Notes under the pieces: model-generated
The model's database searches: none
What the model saw: only the letters and a program-made list of their open reading frames with translations
What the model was told of the DNA's origin: nothing
From: Fragilaria crotonensis
Taxonomy: Eukaryota; Bacillariophyta; Fragilariophyceae; Fragilariales; Fragilariaceae
Direction: 5' to 3'
NCBI GenBank assembly: GCA_022925895.1
Contig: JAKSYS010000211.1
Span: 1 to 64,000 of the forward strand
Length of the DNA: 64,000 nucleotides
Shown here: positions 11,411 to 21,510 of the stretch, piece by piece
Numbering within the stretch: the stretch's first letter is position 1
Layout: each line of letters starts with the position of its first letter
Made by a program: the position numbers and the translations under genes

Positions 11411-12035
11411 GGATGCGACGCAAAGGAAACAACGCTGGAAGCGCGGAGGGGTTGGGATGGCGATGCACTTATGAGGAGTATTGGAAGCACGGTTATGCTA
11501 AGCACGCCACAACCATCACCTCTTTGACTTTTGGCGACAACAGCTTGGTTCGGAACAGAACGATCATCGAGGTTTTCTGGTGAAAGTCAAGTCCGATTTA
11601 TTTGTGATGCTACGGTGTACGGTAGTATACTTCGTATGTATTCATACATATATGGATATGGACAATTGACATGTAAAGGATACTGTGATCGATTCGACAG
11701 TACAGTACTATGGTTTCTGTTGGAGAAAAGTTTCTGTGGCTTCTCAAGTCGATCAGAGCGATGGCATAGATCTTCGGAGAACAGCGGTGGCTCCTCCTGA
11801 ATCCTATATCTCTTCGCATTGGGCTGACGAGTGTTAAGTGCTTACTCCGAGGTAGTTGCACTATCATTATGTGTATAATGATAATCTTGGTCCAGTGCGC
11901 ACTATTTCTCGAAATCGCACCTATTCCTGGCTTTTATGAGCCATTCCAAGTTGAATGCACTGCACTGTTTCAGCCTTCGCCAGGCGTAGCAACCCGCGGT
12001 TCCTGTCAGCTTCATTGTAGACATTATTATATATA
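11411..12035. other. Intergenic region between ankyrin gene and antiporter
   Basis: About 620 bases between the start of the minus-strand ankyrin gene and the 3' end of the minus-strand antiporter. It probably holds the ankyrin promoter. GTAC-rich words occur at 11615-11710. No gene is seen. Confidence 0.45.
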
Positions 12036-14945
12036 CTAGCTTGGCATTGGTAGTTCACCCGGATGTTCGTCGTCGAGTTTGCATGCTTCAATCCCCAGTA
12101 TCATCTCCTGGATCAATTCCAGAAAGTCTTCGGCTTCTTTCGACGACAACAAACCGATCTTCGCCAAGTTCTCAAAATACTGAGCCACCACATTGAGCAA
12201 GATGGTGCAGAACCGGTGCGTAACGATCGTTTCCACCCTGCGAGTCGGAAAGCTTTCCAGCAGTGCGACGGCGTCCGAGCACGTCGCTTCGGATTCTTGC
12301 AGAACTGTCGCTTCGGCTTCGGTCATGTTCTCGACGTCGAACAAAAATTCGCTCTTGAAGACTTCCCGGGATCGCCGGTGACATTCCAGGAATGCAACGC
12401 ATCGATCGACTTCGTACTGCATCTCATGGCGCTCCAAATTGTGCTTGATCTTCTCGCCCAAAACGAAGCGAGAAATGTGCTTGGATGCTCTTTGAAACAA
12501 GGAATATCGGTACTTCACCAAGTCCGTGTGCGACCAATCATCCAGTGCAAGACCTCTGCAGATGTCCTCTCTGGCGAATTCCAAGGAATGATTCAGAGCC
12601 TTAACGAGGAAGTCGCGATCGGCGAGTTCGCCCATTTCGACCTGCAGCGCATAGCTCGCCCGCAAAATTTCCAAAAATAAATGTCGACATTCAACGGTGT
12701 CAAGGAGAGAATGCGCGCTGAATTCGTCACCACGACTCTCGTCTCCTCCGTGGCGGCGACGACTGTGACGACGATGCTCATACCCATCGCTGCATTCCGA
12801 AAGGCCTTGGAGCAGTCGATCTATTTCGGAGGCACCATTTTCGTCCTCTTCCGATTCCTTCAGGTAGGGTGTAACGCAGCTGAGGTTCGGGACAGAATTG
12901 CTGTCCAGAAATTTTCGTTCCGGTCTTTTGAAACCACCAACAGCCGATTCGAGCTCTTGCAAAGACAGGTCTTCCAGCAAAGGGATATGATGTCTCACGA
13001 TTGCAAAGTTCACGCGGTGGAAGCGAGGTTCCGACAGCAGAGTAACCATATCCTGAATGAGACGCTTGCGAAGCCTGAAGTGCATGATTTTGAAGACTTT
13101 TTGTCGAATCGCAGCCTTGTCAGCCAATCCGAGCTTCCGGAGAAGCGGACCGGACAGCGTTGCATTCACCGTGAGCGTCAGGAAGGCGATGCCGCCCACA
13201 AATCCAAAGAGTCGGTTCACTTCGTTCGCATAGAACGGGATGTCTTGCATGCCCACTAAGTTGTCGAGAAAAATTGCCAAGGCAATGCCGACGGCTCCTC
13301 GCAAGCCTGCAAAAGATGAAAACACGGTCTCCTGCAAGTTGGTTCCGAGCCCGATGGATGCCGTGATGGGGTAGCATGAAAACATGAGAAAACACCGAAT
13401 CAGCATCAAGAATATGTAGAGGACAAAGAGGTAGCCCCAGTCTTTTCCAGTAAATTGTTCTCCAGGGGTGACGTTGGAAATCACCTCACCCCAAACCAGG
13501 CCTCCCAGAGTGAACAAGACTGTATTGAGCATGTGCTCTACCAAGGCCAAGAAATCGTCCATGAGCTTCTGATCATTAACTAAACTTGAATGATTGATGA
13601 CGACCCCATAAGTCAATGTTCCGATCACGCCTGAGCAGTGAAAGACTTGATCTGTCACAAAGTACGCCAGATAGGCCATGGTGATTATCGTTGCGACTTG
13701 GACAACGTTTTCTCTCGATTCAACCGCCGCTTGAGCAAGCGGATCACGATCCACGTTCCCCAGCCAAAGAACAAGCCCGATGCCACAGCACCCAAACTCA
13801 TGCGAAAGAATTTTGCAAATCCCTGCGCGACATCAAAGTCCGTACCCAACCCCGGTACCCCCAATTCGAGGAGGAACATTTCCGAGAAAATGGTAAAAAA
13901 CACAATCGCACTGATGATGATGATGATCACAAACGATGATTCGACATGAGAAAGGGCGTCCTGACCGTGACGAAGGCTCGTTTTGCAAAGCTGGACTCAC
14001 CTTCCGTCGTTGAGTAAGCTTTGGCAATTGGGAAACGTGTAGAGGCAACAGTGTGAGAAATAGAATTTCATCTAGTAACGGCTAGTGACAGTTTCCACTA
14101 GAACCTGAACTTCATTCTGAGTGCAACGTACGCGACATACATCATGCGTCATCATACCTTTCTCCCGCGATATGAATCTGAAGCCGAGAAGGTGCGCCGA
14201 CTTCCTGCATGAGAGCTGCCACGGCCACCGGATCGGTTGCGGACAAGATCTAAAAACCAATTGTTAGTGTCTTTGAGCATCGAGAATAAACCTAAGAGCC
14301 CCGACGATGATCGCCTTTGGAAAGGTTTGTCGATGACGAACGTACCGATCCCATTGTCATGGCCAAGTTGAACGACCAACCATAAGGGAAGATGTAGTAA
14401 CACACGAGCGCGGTCAACACCGTCCCCGCCAAGACCATGGGGAACGCAAAGAGGATTAACTGCCAAAAGGACGCTCGAAAGAGCGTTGCGTCCAGTTGCA
14501 TCGCGTCCTTGGCGACGAGGCCTGGAAGAAAGACAAGAAGCAAGACTTCCGAGTCAATGTTGAGCCAATCGTGTACCGACTCGGTCAGAATCGTGGTACG
14601 GTCCAGGCGAACCGTTGCGATGCCAATCGCAGTGCCGATGGCAAACATGCTCACAGTGTGGGGAAGCCAGCGAACGAATCGCGACAGAAAAAGGTAGGTA
14701 AACGTCCCAATCGCGAGTGCGAACCACGGAAACAAGACGGCAACAGCCGGTTCTTGCACTTCTCCTTCATTAGTATTTCCATCAACAGTTGCATTAACAG
14801 TATCATTAGCATCAGCTCCCGACATAATTGCAAGTGTCCAAACCAAGGACAGCATCTGTACATGTCTCATCATGAGCATGGCAAAACTCGAGCAAGAATT
14901 GTATCCCTTTCGACGCTTCATTTTGATCCTCGATGTCATTCTCAT
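12036..14945 (-). CDS. Na+/H+ (cation/proton) antiporter, CPA1 type
   Basis: A five-exon model fits: 14945-14346, 14249-14158, 14018-14001, 13910-13712 and 13711-12036. Introns are GT-AG (96, 139 and 90 bp). The N-terminus has a signal peptide (LSLVWTLAIMSGADA) followed by membrane helices. The CPA1 core is clear: LPGLVAKDAM, then ILSATDPVAVAALMQEVGAP, GESLLNDGSAIVFF (three exons), and FAGLRGAVGIALAIFLDN. The last ~350 residues are a cytosolic regulatory tail. Exons 4 and 5 are contiguous but in different frames near 13711. One missing G would restore NREENVVQVATIITMAYLAYF, so this is a one-base deletion or a sequence error, not an intron. The start codon is the first in-frame ATG before the signal peptide. 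It exchanges Na+ (or K+) for H+ across the plasma membrane or an endomembrane; the exact location is not visible. Confidence 0.85.
14001..14018 (-). other. 18-nt microexon of the antiporter
   Basis: The exon CTTACTCAACGACGGAAG is flanked by AAAG on its 5' side and GTGAGT on its 3' side. It supplies LLNDG of the conserved ESLLNDGS motif: the preceding exon ends GGAGAAAG and the following one begins TGCGATTGTG. Skipping it would keep the frame but delete six residues at the heart of the transport domain. Confidence 0.8.
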
Positions 14946-15007
14946 TTCACTGCGTCGCTGACCGCAGCGAACAGAACACCGGAACAATAGCGAACATAAG
15001 CCTTGTC

Positions 15008-15108
15008 ACAAGTCAGAATGTCAGATCAAGAACCACTCTGACATCTGAGGCCGGTGCTTTTGCAGCGCGCAAAAACTGTCGCAAAACTCAGAACGAGATT
15101 TTTTGTGT
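15008..15108. repeat. Dispersed ~105-bp repeat, copy 2
   Basis: This copy matches the left edge of the window (1-110) and has the GGCCGGTGCTT...GCAGCG core. It begins about 63 bases upstream of the antiporter ATG and so sits in that gene's promoter or 5' untranslated region. Confidence 0.75.
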
Positions 15109-15739
15109 ATGATACATGATACTATGATACACTATGGCTGGACGCAGAAGAATAGTTCTTTGTGGTCTCGTGCAAAATTTGCTGCACCCACACTGCACCC
15201 AACTGCACTGAAGTGCGCAGTCAAGGCGCATTCAGGTGGTGTGTTTGTAATTGGAAGTCTTAGTACACATAGATATGAATACAAAAATAACAGTTGCAGT
15301 TAATTCTCCTACAACTCTCTGGTTAAGACCCCTCGTAGGATAAGACCCACCCCCGGCAAAAAAGGTCATTTCCCAGACATGTGCATGCCAACCCAGCTGT
15401 ACTTCGTTCTCTCTAGAATGGACAACCTGACCTGAAAGAGGACAAAAAGGGCTTCAATTCCATATATAACAACACTTATATAATCAGATGACGTTACGAA
15501 TGATTTCTAGTCGAATATACAGGTGGATGGACAACAGTTTTGACGGATTCCTCGGGGTGCCAACAGACGTTTTCGGGTTTTCGGCCCAAAACGCGCCGAA
15601 CAAACCATGCATGCGTGCGCACACTTTCTTCAACGGTACAAACATCGTAAACCCCTAACCCCTAACCCCATTGTCACAAAATAGCGCAAGAATTGGCATT
15701 GTGCACCTTTCCAACATTGGACGAATCACAAGTTTCACG
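15109..15739. other. Intergenic region upstream of the recombinase
   Basis: About 630 bases without a gene. At 15179-15211 a GCTGCACCCACACTGCACCC word resembles the duplicated block at 19624-19742. At 15651-15670 there are almost three copies of AACCCCT, a telomere-like run directly in front of the recombinase gene. Confidence 0.5.
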
Positions 15740-17806
15740 ATGGGTAAGCATGACAGTGATCGAAGGTCATTGACAAACCGTAAGGATGAGAAAGAGACGA
15801 CTTCAATATCTGGGAGGAGGGTCGGCTTCCTGTCAGATTATGTCAAGGGCAAGATTGAGAACGGCAAAGAAAGGGCGTTGAAACGGTGGAAACTCAAGTA
15901 TGGTCCGAGATCAGGTCCCAGAACTGGTGACAGGGTCCTAAACAGGCGAACAAAGGTATCCTATGATGTTCACTTCAAAGGCGTTGTGACGTTTTGCTAC
16001 CTTATTGGAGACTATGATTCTAGTCTCATACTGGATCCTTTCTGTCCCAAGTTCGCACCTTCAATGAAGGTTGCGACACTTGTGTCGTATCTACAGTACA
16101 AGTTCCAAGAGTCCCACGAGTTCCTCACTGACACAAATGGCCTACCCATCCTTGATGTTGAAGGAAAGCCTATTTACTGCACTTCATCTTGGAATGACCC
16201 TGAGAATGCAGACCATTTCCGCGCTGCAGTGAATGCAGTACATGAGGCAAGGGGCAGCCGAGGTGAGTACATGGAGCCATGTGATGATTGCTGTGAATTG
16301 GACAGTTCCAATCGGTATAAAGGCTGTCCAAATCACGCTGGACGTCCAGAGTATTCTCGAAAGGGGAACCCAACGAATGATCCTGCATTTAGAAATGCAA
16401 TTAAGCAAGTCAAGAAGAATGGGGAGACGTACAAGATCCATGGATGTGACCAATTGATGCCGGGTGAAGTCCGACAAATTGCTACTTACTTGCGGTCTTC
16501 CAACAATTTGAAGCACCTTCAGACACTGCTGGTTATGTTATTATCAATCAAGACGTTTCTTCGGGGTGATGATTTAGGAATCAAAGTTGAAGATTTCGAG
16601 ACTGACCTCTGTCAAGTTAACGAGACTGGCCCTATAAATCTCTGCTTCAATGTGAAGGGGAAGTCGGACCATGAACTTGTCTATCTATATGTCTGGTCTG
16701 ATGATGATTGCCCTGACTTCTGTGCTCTGCGCGTCCTACTTGTTTACGTATTTCTTACGGGGATTGAGAGTGGGCCATTGTTTTCTACTGATAAGGAGTC
16801 CTGTGCCAGCAGGAAGGACGAAGCATGCAAGGTCAAGACTACACAGATCTCGTATGAAACTGTGAAGACAAGACTCCAGTTCTTGTTCAATAAGATCCTT
16901 CAGAACTTTGATAAGTGCTTGGGTGTCCATACTCTGCGAAAGACAGCTTATTTGTTTGCCAAGTTTGGTCATGCAGACCTGTCTGATACCATGTCTGCAG
17001 CAAGACATAAGAATATTGCAAACGCAATGAAGTACGAAAAAGACTGTGGCCTTCACCGTGACATTTTGGAGGCCCAGCCAGATCCATTGCAGCGCGTGTC
17101 AAAGTTCAAGGCGGTGAGATGCTTGGAGCCTAAAGCAGCTAAGAGTGTCAACTTACGCAACAAGATATACTTGAAGTCACTGCCCCTGCTGGCATTTGAT
17201 TTTGTACATGTTCAACTCAAGATTGATGGTGATGACCCTAAATTGAACCAACCAAGATATTTAATGGACAAGGCCCTAATTTGGCGTCGTGATGATGACG
17301 CATTGGGATCATTCAATAAGTTGATGGACGAATTGAACATTACCAACCAAGATTGCCGTGACCGTCTGGTGAGAGCTGCTGATAGCATGTCTGAGGAGCG
17401 TCTCAGGACACTGAGCATTGTCCAACCTGGAGCAACAATTACAGTAAAGGCTGTTACTAGTATTCTTGAAGGCCCTACAGATTCGGAAATGCAGGATGCA
17501 ATGGGATCAACATCTCGCAAGAGGGGCACTGGGTCACAGGATCTTGAAGGGAGACTTCAAGTTGCCCAAGCAAAGACCACTCTAGACAAAATCAATATCA
17601 TGTTAGGACTCCAACACCTGATTTCGAATGAACCAGAGAAGTGTCTGACGTCCGGTGCACTGACTTTCTACAAAAAGTATATGAGGAAACTGCATGCTTG
17701 CTTGGATTCTCATTTCACTAATGGCGATGTCATAGATCTTAACGGATTCTGTAACAAGTATCCAAACTACTCACACACCAAGTGGACCTGTACTTGCAGA
17801 GTTTGA
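15740..17806 (+). CDS. Tyrosine recombinase, Crypton-like
   Basis: The ATG at 15740 opens a single intronless frame of 688 codons. The C-terminal half has the tyrosine-recombinase catalytic set in the right order and spacing: Arg275 (FLRGDD), His397-x-x-Arg400 (HTLRK), His423 (ARHKN) and the presumed nucleophile Tyr432 (MKYEKD). A Cys/His cluster lies upstream (PCDDCCELD...GCPNH, about residues 180-200) and may bind zinc. The protein ends with a Cys pair (WTCTCRV). No reverse transcriptase, RNase H or capsid-like gene lies beside it, which argues against a DIRS-type retroelement and for a Crypton-like DNA element or a domesticated derivative. The frame is unbroken. Element boundaries and target repeats were not found; Cryptons normally leave little trace of either. 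The recombinase call is secure, the family call is inference. Confidence 0.75.
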   Translation: MGKHDSDRRSLTNRKDEKETTSISGRRVGFLSDYVKGKIENGKERALKRWKLKYGPRSGPRTGDRVLNRRTKVSYDVHFKGVVTFCYLIGDYDSSLILDPFCPKFAPSMKVATLVSYLQYKFQESHEFLTDTNGLPILDVEGKPIYCTSSWNDPENADHFRAAVNAVHEARGSRGEYMEPCDDCCELDSSNRYKGCPNHAGRPEYSRKGNPTNDPAFRNAIKQVKKNGETYKIHGCDQLMPGEVRQIATYLRSSNNLKHLQTLLVMLLSIKTFLRGDDLGIKVEDFETDLCQVNETGPINLCFNVKGKSDHELVYLYVWSDDDCPDFCALRVLLVYVFLTGIESGPLFSTDKESCASRKDEACKVKTTQISYETVKTRLQFLFNKILQNFDKCLGVHTLRKTAYLFAKFGHADLSDTMSAARHKNIANAMKYEKDCGLHRDILEAQPDPLQRVSKFKAVRCLEPKAAKSVNLRNKIYLKSLPLLAFDFVHVQLKIDGDDPKLNQPRYLMDKALIWRRDDDALGSFNKLMDELNITNQDCRDRLVRAADSMSEERLRTLSIVQPGATITVKAVTSILEGPTDSEMQDAMGSTSRKRGTGSQDLEGRLQVAQAKTTLDKINIMLGLQHLISNEPEKCLTSGALTFYKKYMRKLHACLDSHFTNGDVIDLNGFCNKYPNYSHTKWTCTCRV

Positions 17807-20065
17807 ATGAACTCAGGTGTCCCATCGTGAATAAAAGTGTTATAAAGATACACAGTTACTTATTTTGCATATGATATCTAAAATACTACATCCACCATAT
17901 CCTACTATATTATAAATTAATTGTGTGTGTGCGTGCGTGCGTCTGTTACGGAGTATGACCACTCTGGGGTACTGGATCAAATGTTGCACTGTTATGTGGA
18001 TTACATGTACTACAGGTCTACAGTACATAAACGGACGGTAATTTATGTTGAAACGACATTGTGTTACGTTACTGAACTACAATACTGTACGAATTCAAAG
18101 TTACTGGATGGAATACTCATTGAATTTGCTGTGAACAGGGAACAGGTTGCTTGGGCATGATAAGTTCCTGGTACTGGTACTGTACTTCATGAAGTTTCCT
18201 ACGTTGGTACCATGGTACTGCATACTGTAGGGAAAAAAAAGTAGTGGTAGGGAGTACGACCAGGTTGGGGGTACTGTACGTCCAGTTTCCTGTAGTAGAC
18301 ACTCCGATCAAATGTGAGGCACCCACTAGAAGCAGGATGACGTATTGGACACAAAAAGTTTCCAAAAATCGTACCGTCTTCGTAGGAACAAATTTCAATA
18401 TCTGAATAGGCCATTCGAAAGATCTTATTGAGTTCTGTCGAAATACGTTTCGAGTTTTATAATTTGAATCGACAGTTGTCTCAGAATTTTGAGTCGTATT
18501 TTTTTGGGATTCTCGGCCCGAATTCATTAAGCTGACTTGGTTGGACACGTGGTGATTCGCCTAGTTAAATTATCGACGCCAGCCCGTGGTCACCCTATCT
18601 CCTAAGTTCATGATATTATTGCTGATTTGGAGACAAGAGATCATGGCCTTGAATATTGCCAGTGAACAAAACAAAAATTAAGCTACCCTTAATGGTGTAA
18701 TTTGATGAAAACGAACCAAAGTATTCTCGTCTAGTACTACCTCATTGATGAAGTAGTCTAGTACTATACCATTAGTACGTACTAGTAGGCTAACGAGCTG
18801 CTGGATCATCTCTTAAAGCAATCAATTGATTTGTTACATCAATGACAAGGTCTGTCTTCTTCATTGTCAACATGCCTTTAATTCTGACACCAAAATACAA
18901 TTTGAGATGTCTTTGAGCATAATAGTCCTCCGTCAAAGTTGTCCCCAGCAGCCGCAATCTTGAAGCGCCCCATCAATTCCGTAAGGTAGGGCATCATCTC
19001 ACATTGTTGTACTTCTTCAGTTGATTCCGTTGCTTTTTGCTTTTCTACCTTCTTCAATGCTTTCTGATACCATCTGATCTGTTGATATTGTCCATTTGTT
19101 TCGTTGCGTGTTCGATCGCAATAAGTCTAGACCTACCGTGGTACGTGGTACTAGTACGTAGCTTCTAGCGGGTGCAGGTACTGAACTATGGGAGCAACAC
19201 GGACAATGCGTAGGTGCGCATGAAGCAGCACACCTGAACGTCAATTTTTATTGCATAAATGAATAGATCATGGCAAGGGGATTCCAGAGCCGCCAATATT
19301 TTTGTTTTTGATTAAAAACTGATAGAGTAAAAAAATAATCAAATCCTACGGCAGTTTCTACGCAACGTATACCACAGCCATTTGTCCAGAAGTGTCAGCT
19401 GTCCATCCAAGTCATCCTGCTTCTAGTTATTAATAATTCTCGTATCATAGCTTTTAGTATTTCGTGATGCGTTGGATGCAGGCTACCGGTATTAACTGCG
19501 ACACCACTGTAGCCTGTAGCCCAGTATCCCATGCTCAGTGCTAGTGTAGCGTGTAGTGACGCGTGACGTCATATTTGAAAATTTTGATGCACATGAATTT
19601 GAGTTCTCATCTTAGCATGGCCTCCTCGCTGCACCCACTGCACCCAACGCCAATAGCTTCTTTGTATGGGATTTTAGACATGAAAAGTTACCTCGCTGCA
19701 CCCACTGGTGCACCCACGAACAATAGCTAGCTTCTTGTATGGACATTCCGGCAAGTTGTACTTATCCCTAAACATGATTTTCGTCTCGTAGCGTCCCCAT
19801 CATACATATATACATATTCATAATTAATACCAAGTGGTGGTGGTGCGTTTCCGGACATTACCACATTTTCCTGTTACATCCGGAATTCCTTCTTAACCCG
19901 AAAGATACTCCGTTTTAGAGTTACATGGATTAGATGTATTCGGTTATACAACCGCTTTGATAGTAACGTCATTAAGTATGGCTGGCGTCACTCAATGCAT
20001 GCGAGCCGGTCAGCCGACAATTTTGATGTCATACAAAAGAAGAAATTGTATCCAGGAAAATTCCA
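17807..20065. other. 2.2-kb gene-poor stretch
   Basis: No supported gene. A minus-strand frame at 18117-18548 has no recognisable domain and runs through GTAC-rich sequence. GTAC words are dense at 18160-18270 and 18735-18785. A TG/CG microsatellite-like run lies at 17920-17942. The only clear structure is the duplicated block near 19.65 kb. Confidence 0.5.
19624..19742. repeat. Imperfect direct duplication, ~50-bp units
   Basis: Two units (19624-19669 and 19691-19742) share CCTCGCTGCACCCACTG, then CACCCA(A)CG, CAATAGCT and CTTCTTTGTATGG or close variants. The unit start resembles 15179-15200. Confidence 0.75.
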
Positions 20066-20792
20066 TGAGGCCGGTGCTTGCAGCGAACGAAACGTTTTCA
20101 GCAGAACGGACGTCCCGTACTGTTATGTGAAAACGTGAATGTGGTCCTTACAGGCGTACTCCCTAGAAATAACCACAAAACCGCAGAATCGGAGAGCATT
20201 TTATACATACTATATCGACATGTATAAGTGTAAAATAAATCAGGCGTTGAATGTAGTTGCGTGAAAAATGTACTAAACATATCATGTGGATCAGTCGTCT
20301 CGTTTGTCGCTTGTCACGTCGTTCGTCGAACAAATTTGCCGCCATGAGCAAATGGGCCAAAAAACCGCAAGAAGCTCTCGACAGACATGCCGCGCGGCTC
20401 GTGAAAGAAAGGCAGGCGCTCGTTTTGTTCGGATGCTACGATTCGCCGTCTCGGATCAAACGACGAGCTTCTCTATCGGATGCGGTTATCTGTGACAATC
20501 AGATGAGTTCCGAAGACAAGAATAGCCGCCTGCCCGCGCACCGCAACTCGCATTGTACTCCATTGGCACAGCGTACTGTAGTACCACACCGTCCCATGCC
20601 TGGTCCCATTTAGTCCGAGTTCTAATTACGTAGCACTACATACACAAACTCGGTTGTTGCGTTTCGTGCGAACCCGGCTTTCACACAGAACGCCCGCGGC
20701 GTTCTGTGGTTTCGATCAAAAGTACCCGGATCCCCGAAACGCGCGCGCCTTTTGGGGGCAGTTTTGGGGGCTGTAAGGGTGTGTGTATACAG

Positions 20793-21237
20793 CAGTGCAT
20801 GACATCTGAGATAAAAACGGCACCCGAAGCCGCAGCCGGCCGATTTTTTGCAGAGGCTTTTGGCCGCAGCCGGCCGTATGCCGATATGTGAGCCCGGCCG
20901 TACCCGTCTGCAGTCCGACAGTCCATGCCCGCACAGGGCCGCAGCCGGACTGTCACTGCCCGTACCCGTACCCGGCCGCACTCGTAAGGAAGTACAGTAC
21001 ATAGTACAAACATAGTACACAGTACTGTACTGACAGTAGTTGTCAGCAACCACCGTACCCGTGAAAAATGACAGGTGATCCGCCCTTTACCCGCGATTGG
21101 CCGAAAAGTGATAGGAATCGACCGGAGCCGGCCGGAACCGGCCGGGACCTAAATACAAGGACCGCAGCCGCCCGAAATCACGGCCGGCCCGCGGTTTCCG
21201 GCCGGCTGCGGCTAACGGGCCCCGATGTCATGCACTG
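20793..21237. mobile_element. hAT-like MITE inserted in the Harbinger left end
   Basis: This 445-bp insert has perfect 14-base inverted ends CAGTGCATGACATC (20793-20806, 21224-21237) and an exact 8-bp target duplication GTATACAG (20785-20792, 21238-21245). An 8-bp duplication plus CAGTG ends fit the hAT superfamily. The interior is very GC-rich and crowded with GCCGGCCG/GCAGCCGG words, which resemble the subterminal transposase-binding arrays of hAT elements. It has no coding capacity and is non-autonomous. It interrupts the left Harbinger repeat after its first 16 bases. Confidence 0.88.
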
Positions 21238-21510
21238 GTATACAGCAAAAATTTTCCAAACTTGGATCCAAGTTTCCAAGTTTCGAACGGAATCTCACCT
21301 CCAAAAACCGAAATAGATTCCCTAATTCGTGACTTAACTTGGATTTCCGAGTTAGTAAGACTCAACTTTGATCAACTTGGACATCCAAGTTGACCACATT
21401 TTTTTAGCCAAGTTTGGTATCCAAGTTTGGCATGCACTCGATTTGCGCGCGCTTCTTCATACATCCACTGAAGAGTTCATTCATCATCATCGTGAGCCTT
21501 CGCAAGGACA

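Noticed and set aside
12063-13259. Plus-strand frames opposite the antiporter
   Set aside because: Antisense shadows of a gene with strong family motifs on the minus strand.
15740-17806. DIRS-type retroelement
   Set aside because: No reverse transcriptase or RNase H was seen beside the recombinase and no split or inverted terminal repeats were noticed.
18117-18548. 143-residue minus-strand frame as a gene
   Set aside because: No domain, runs through GTAC-rich noncoding sequence, and has no partner exon or recognisable composition.
20257-20613. Plus-strand frame inside the outer transposon as a gene
   Set aside because: Its nominal start is not ATG, it has no domain, and it sits in a short non-autonomous element.
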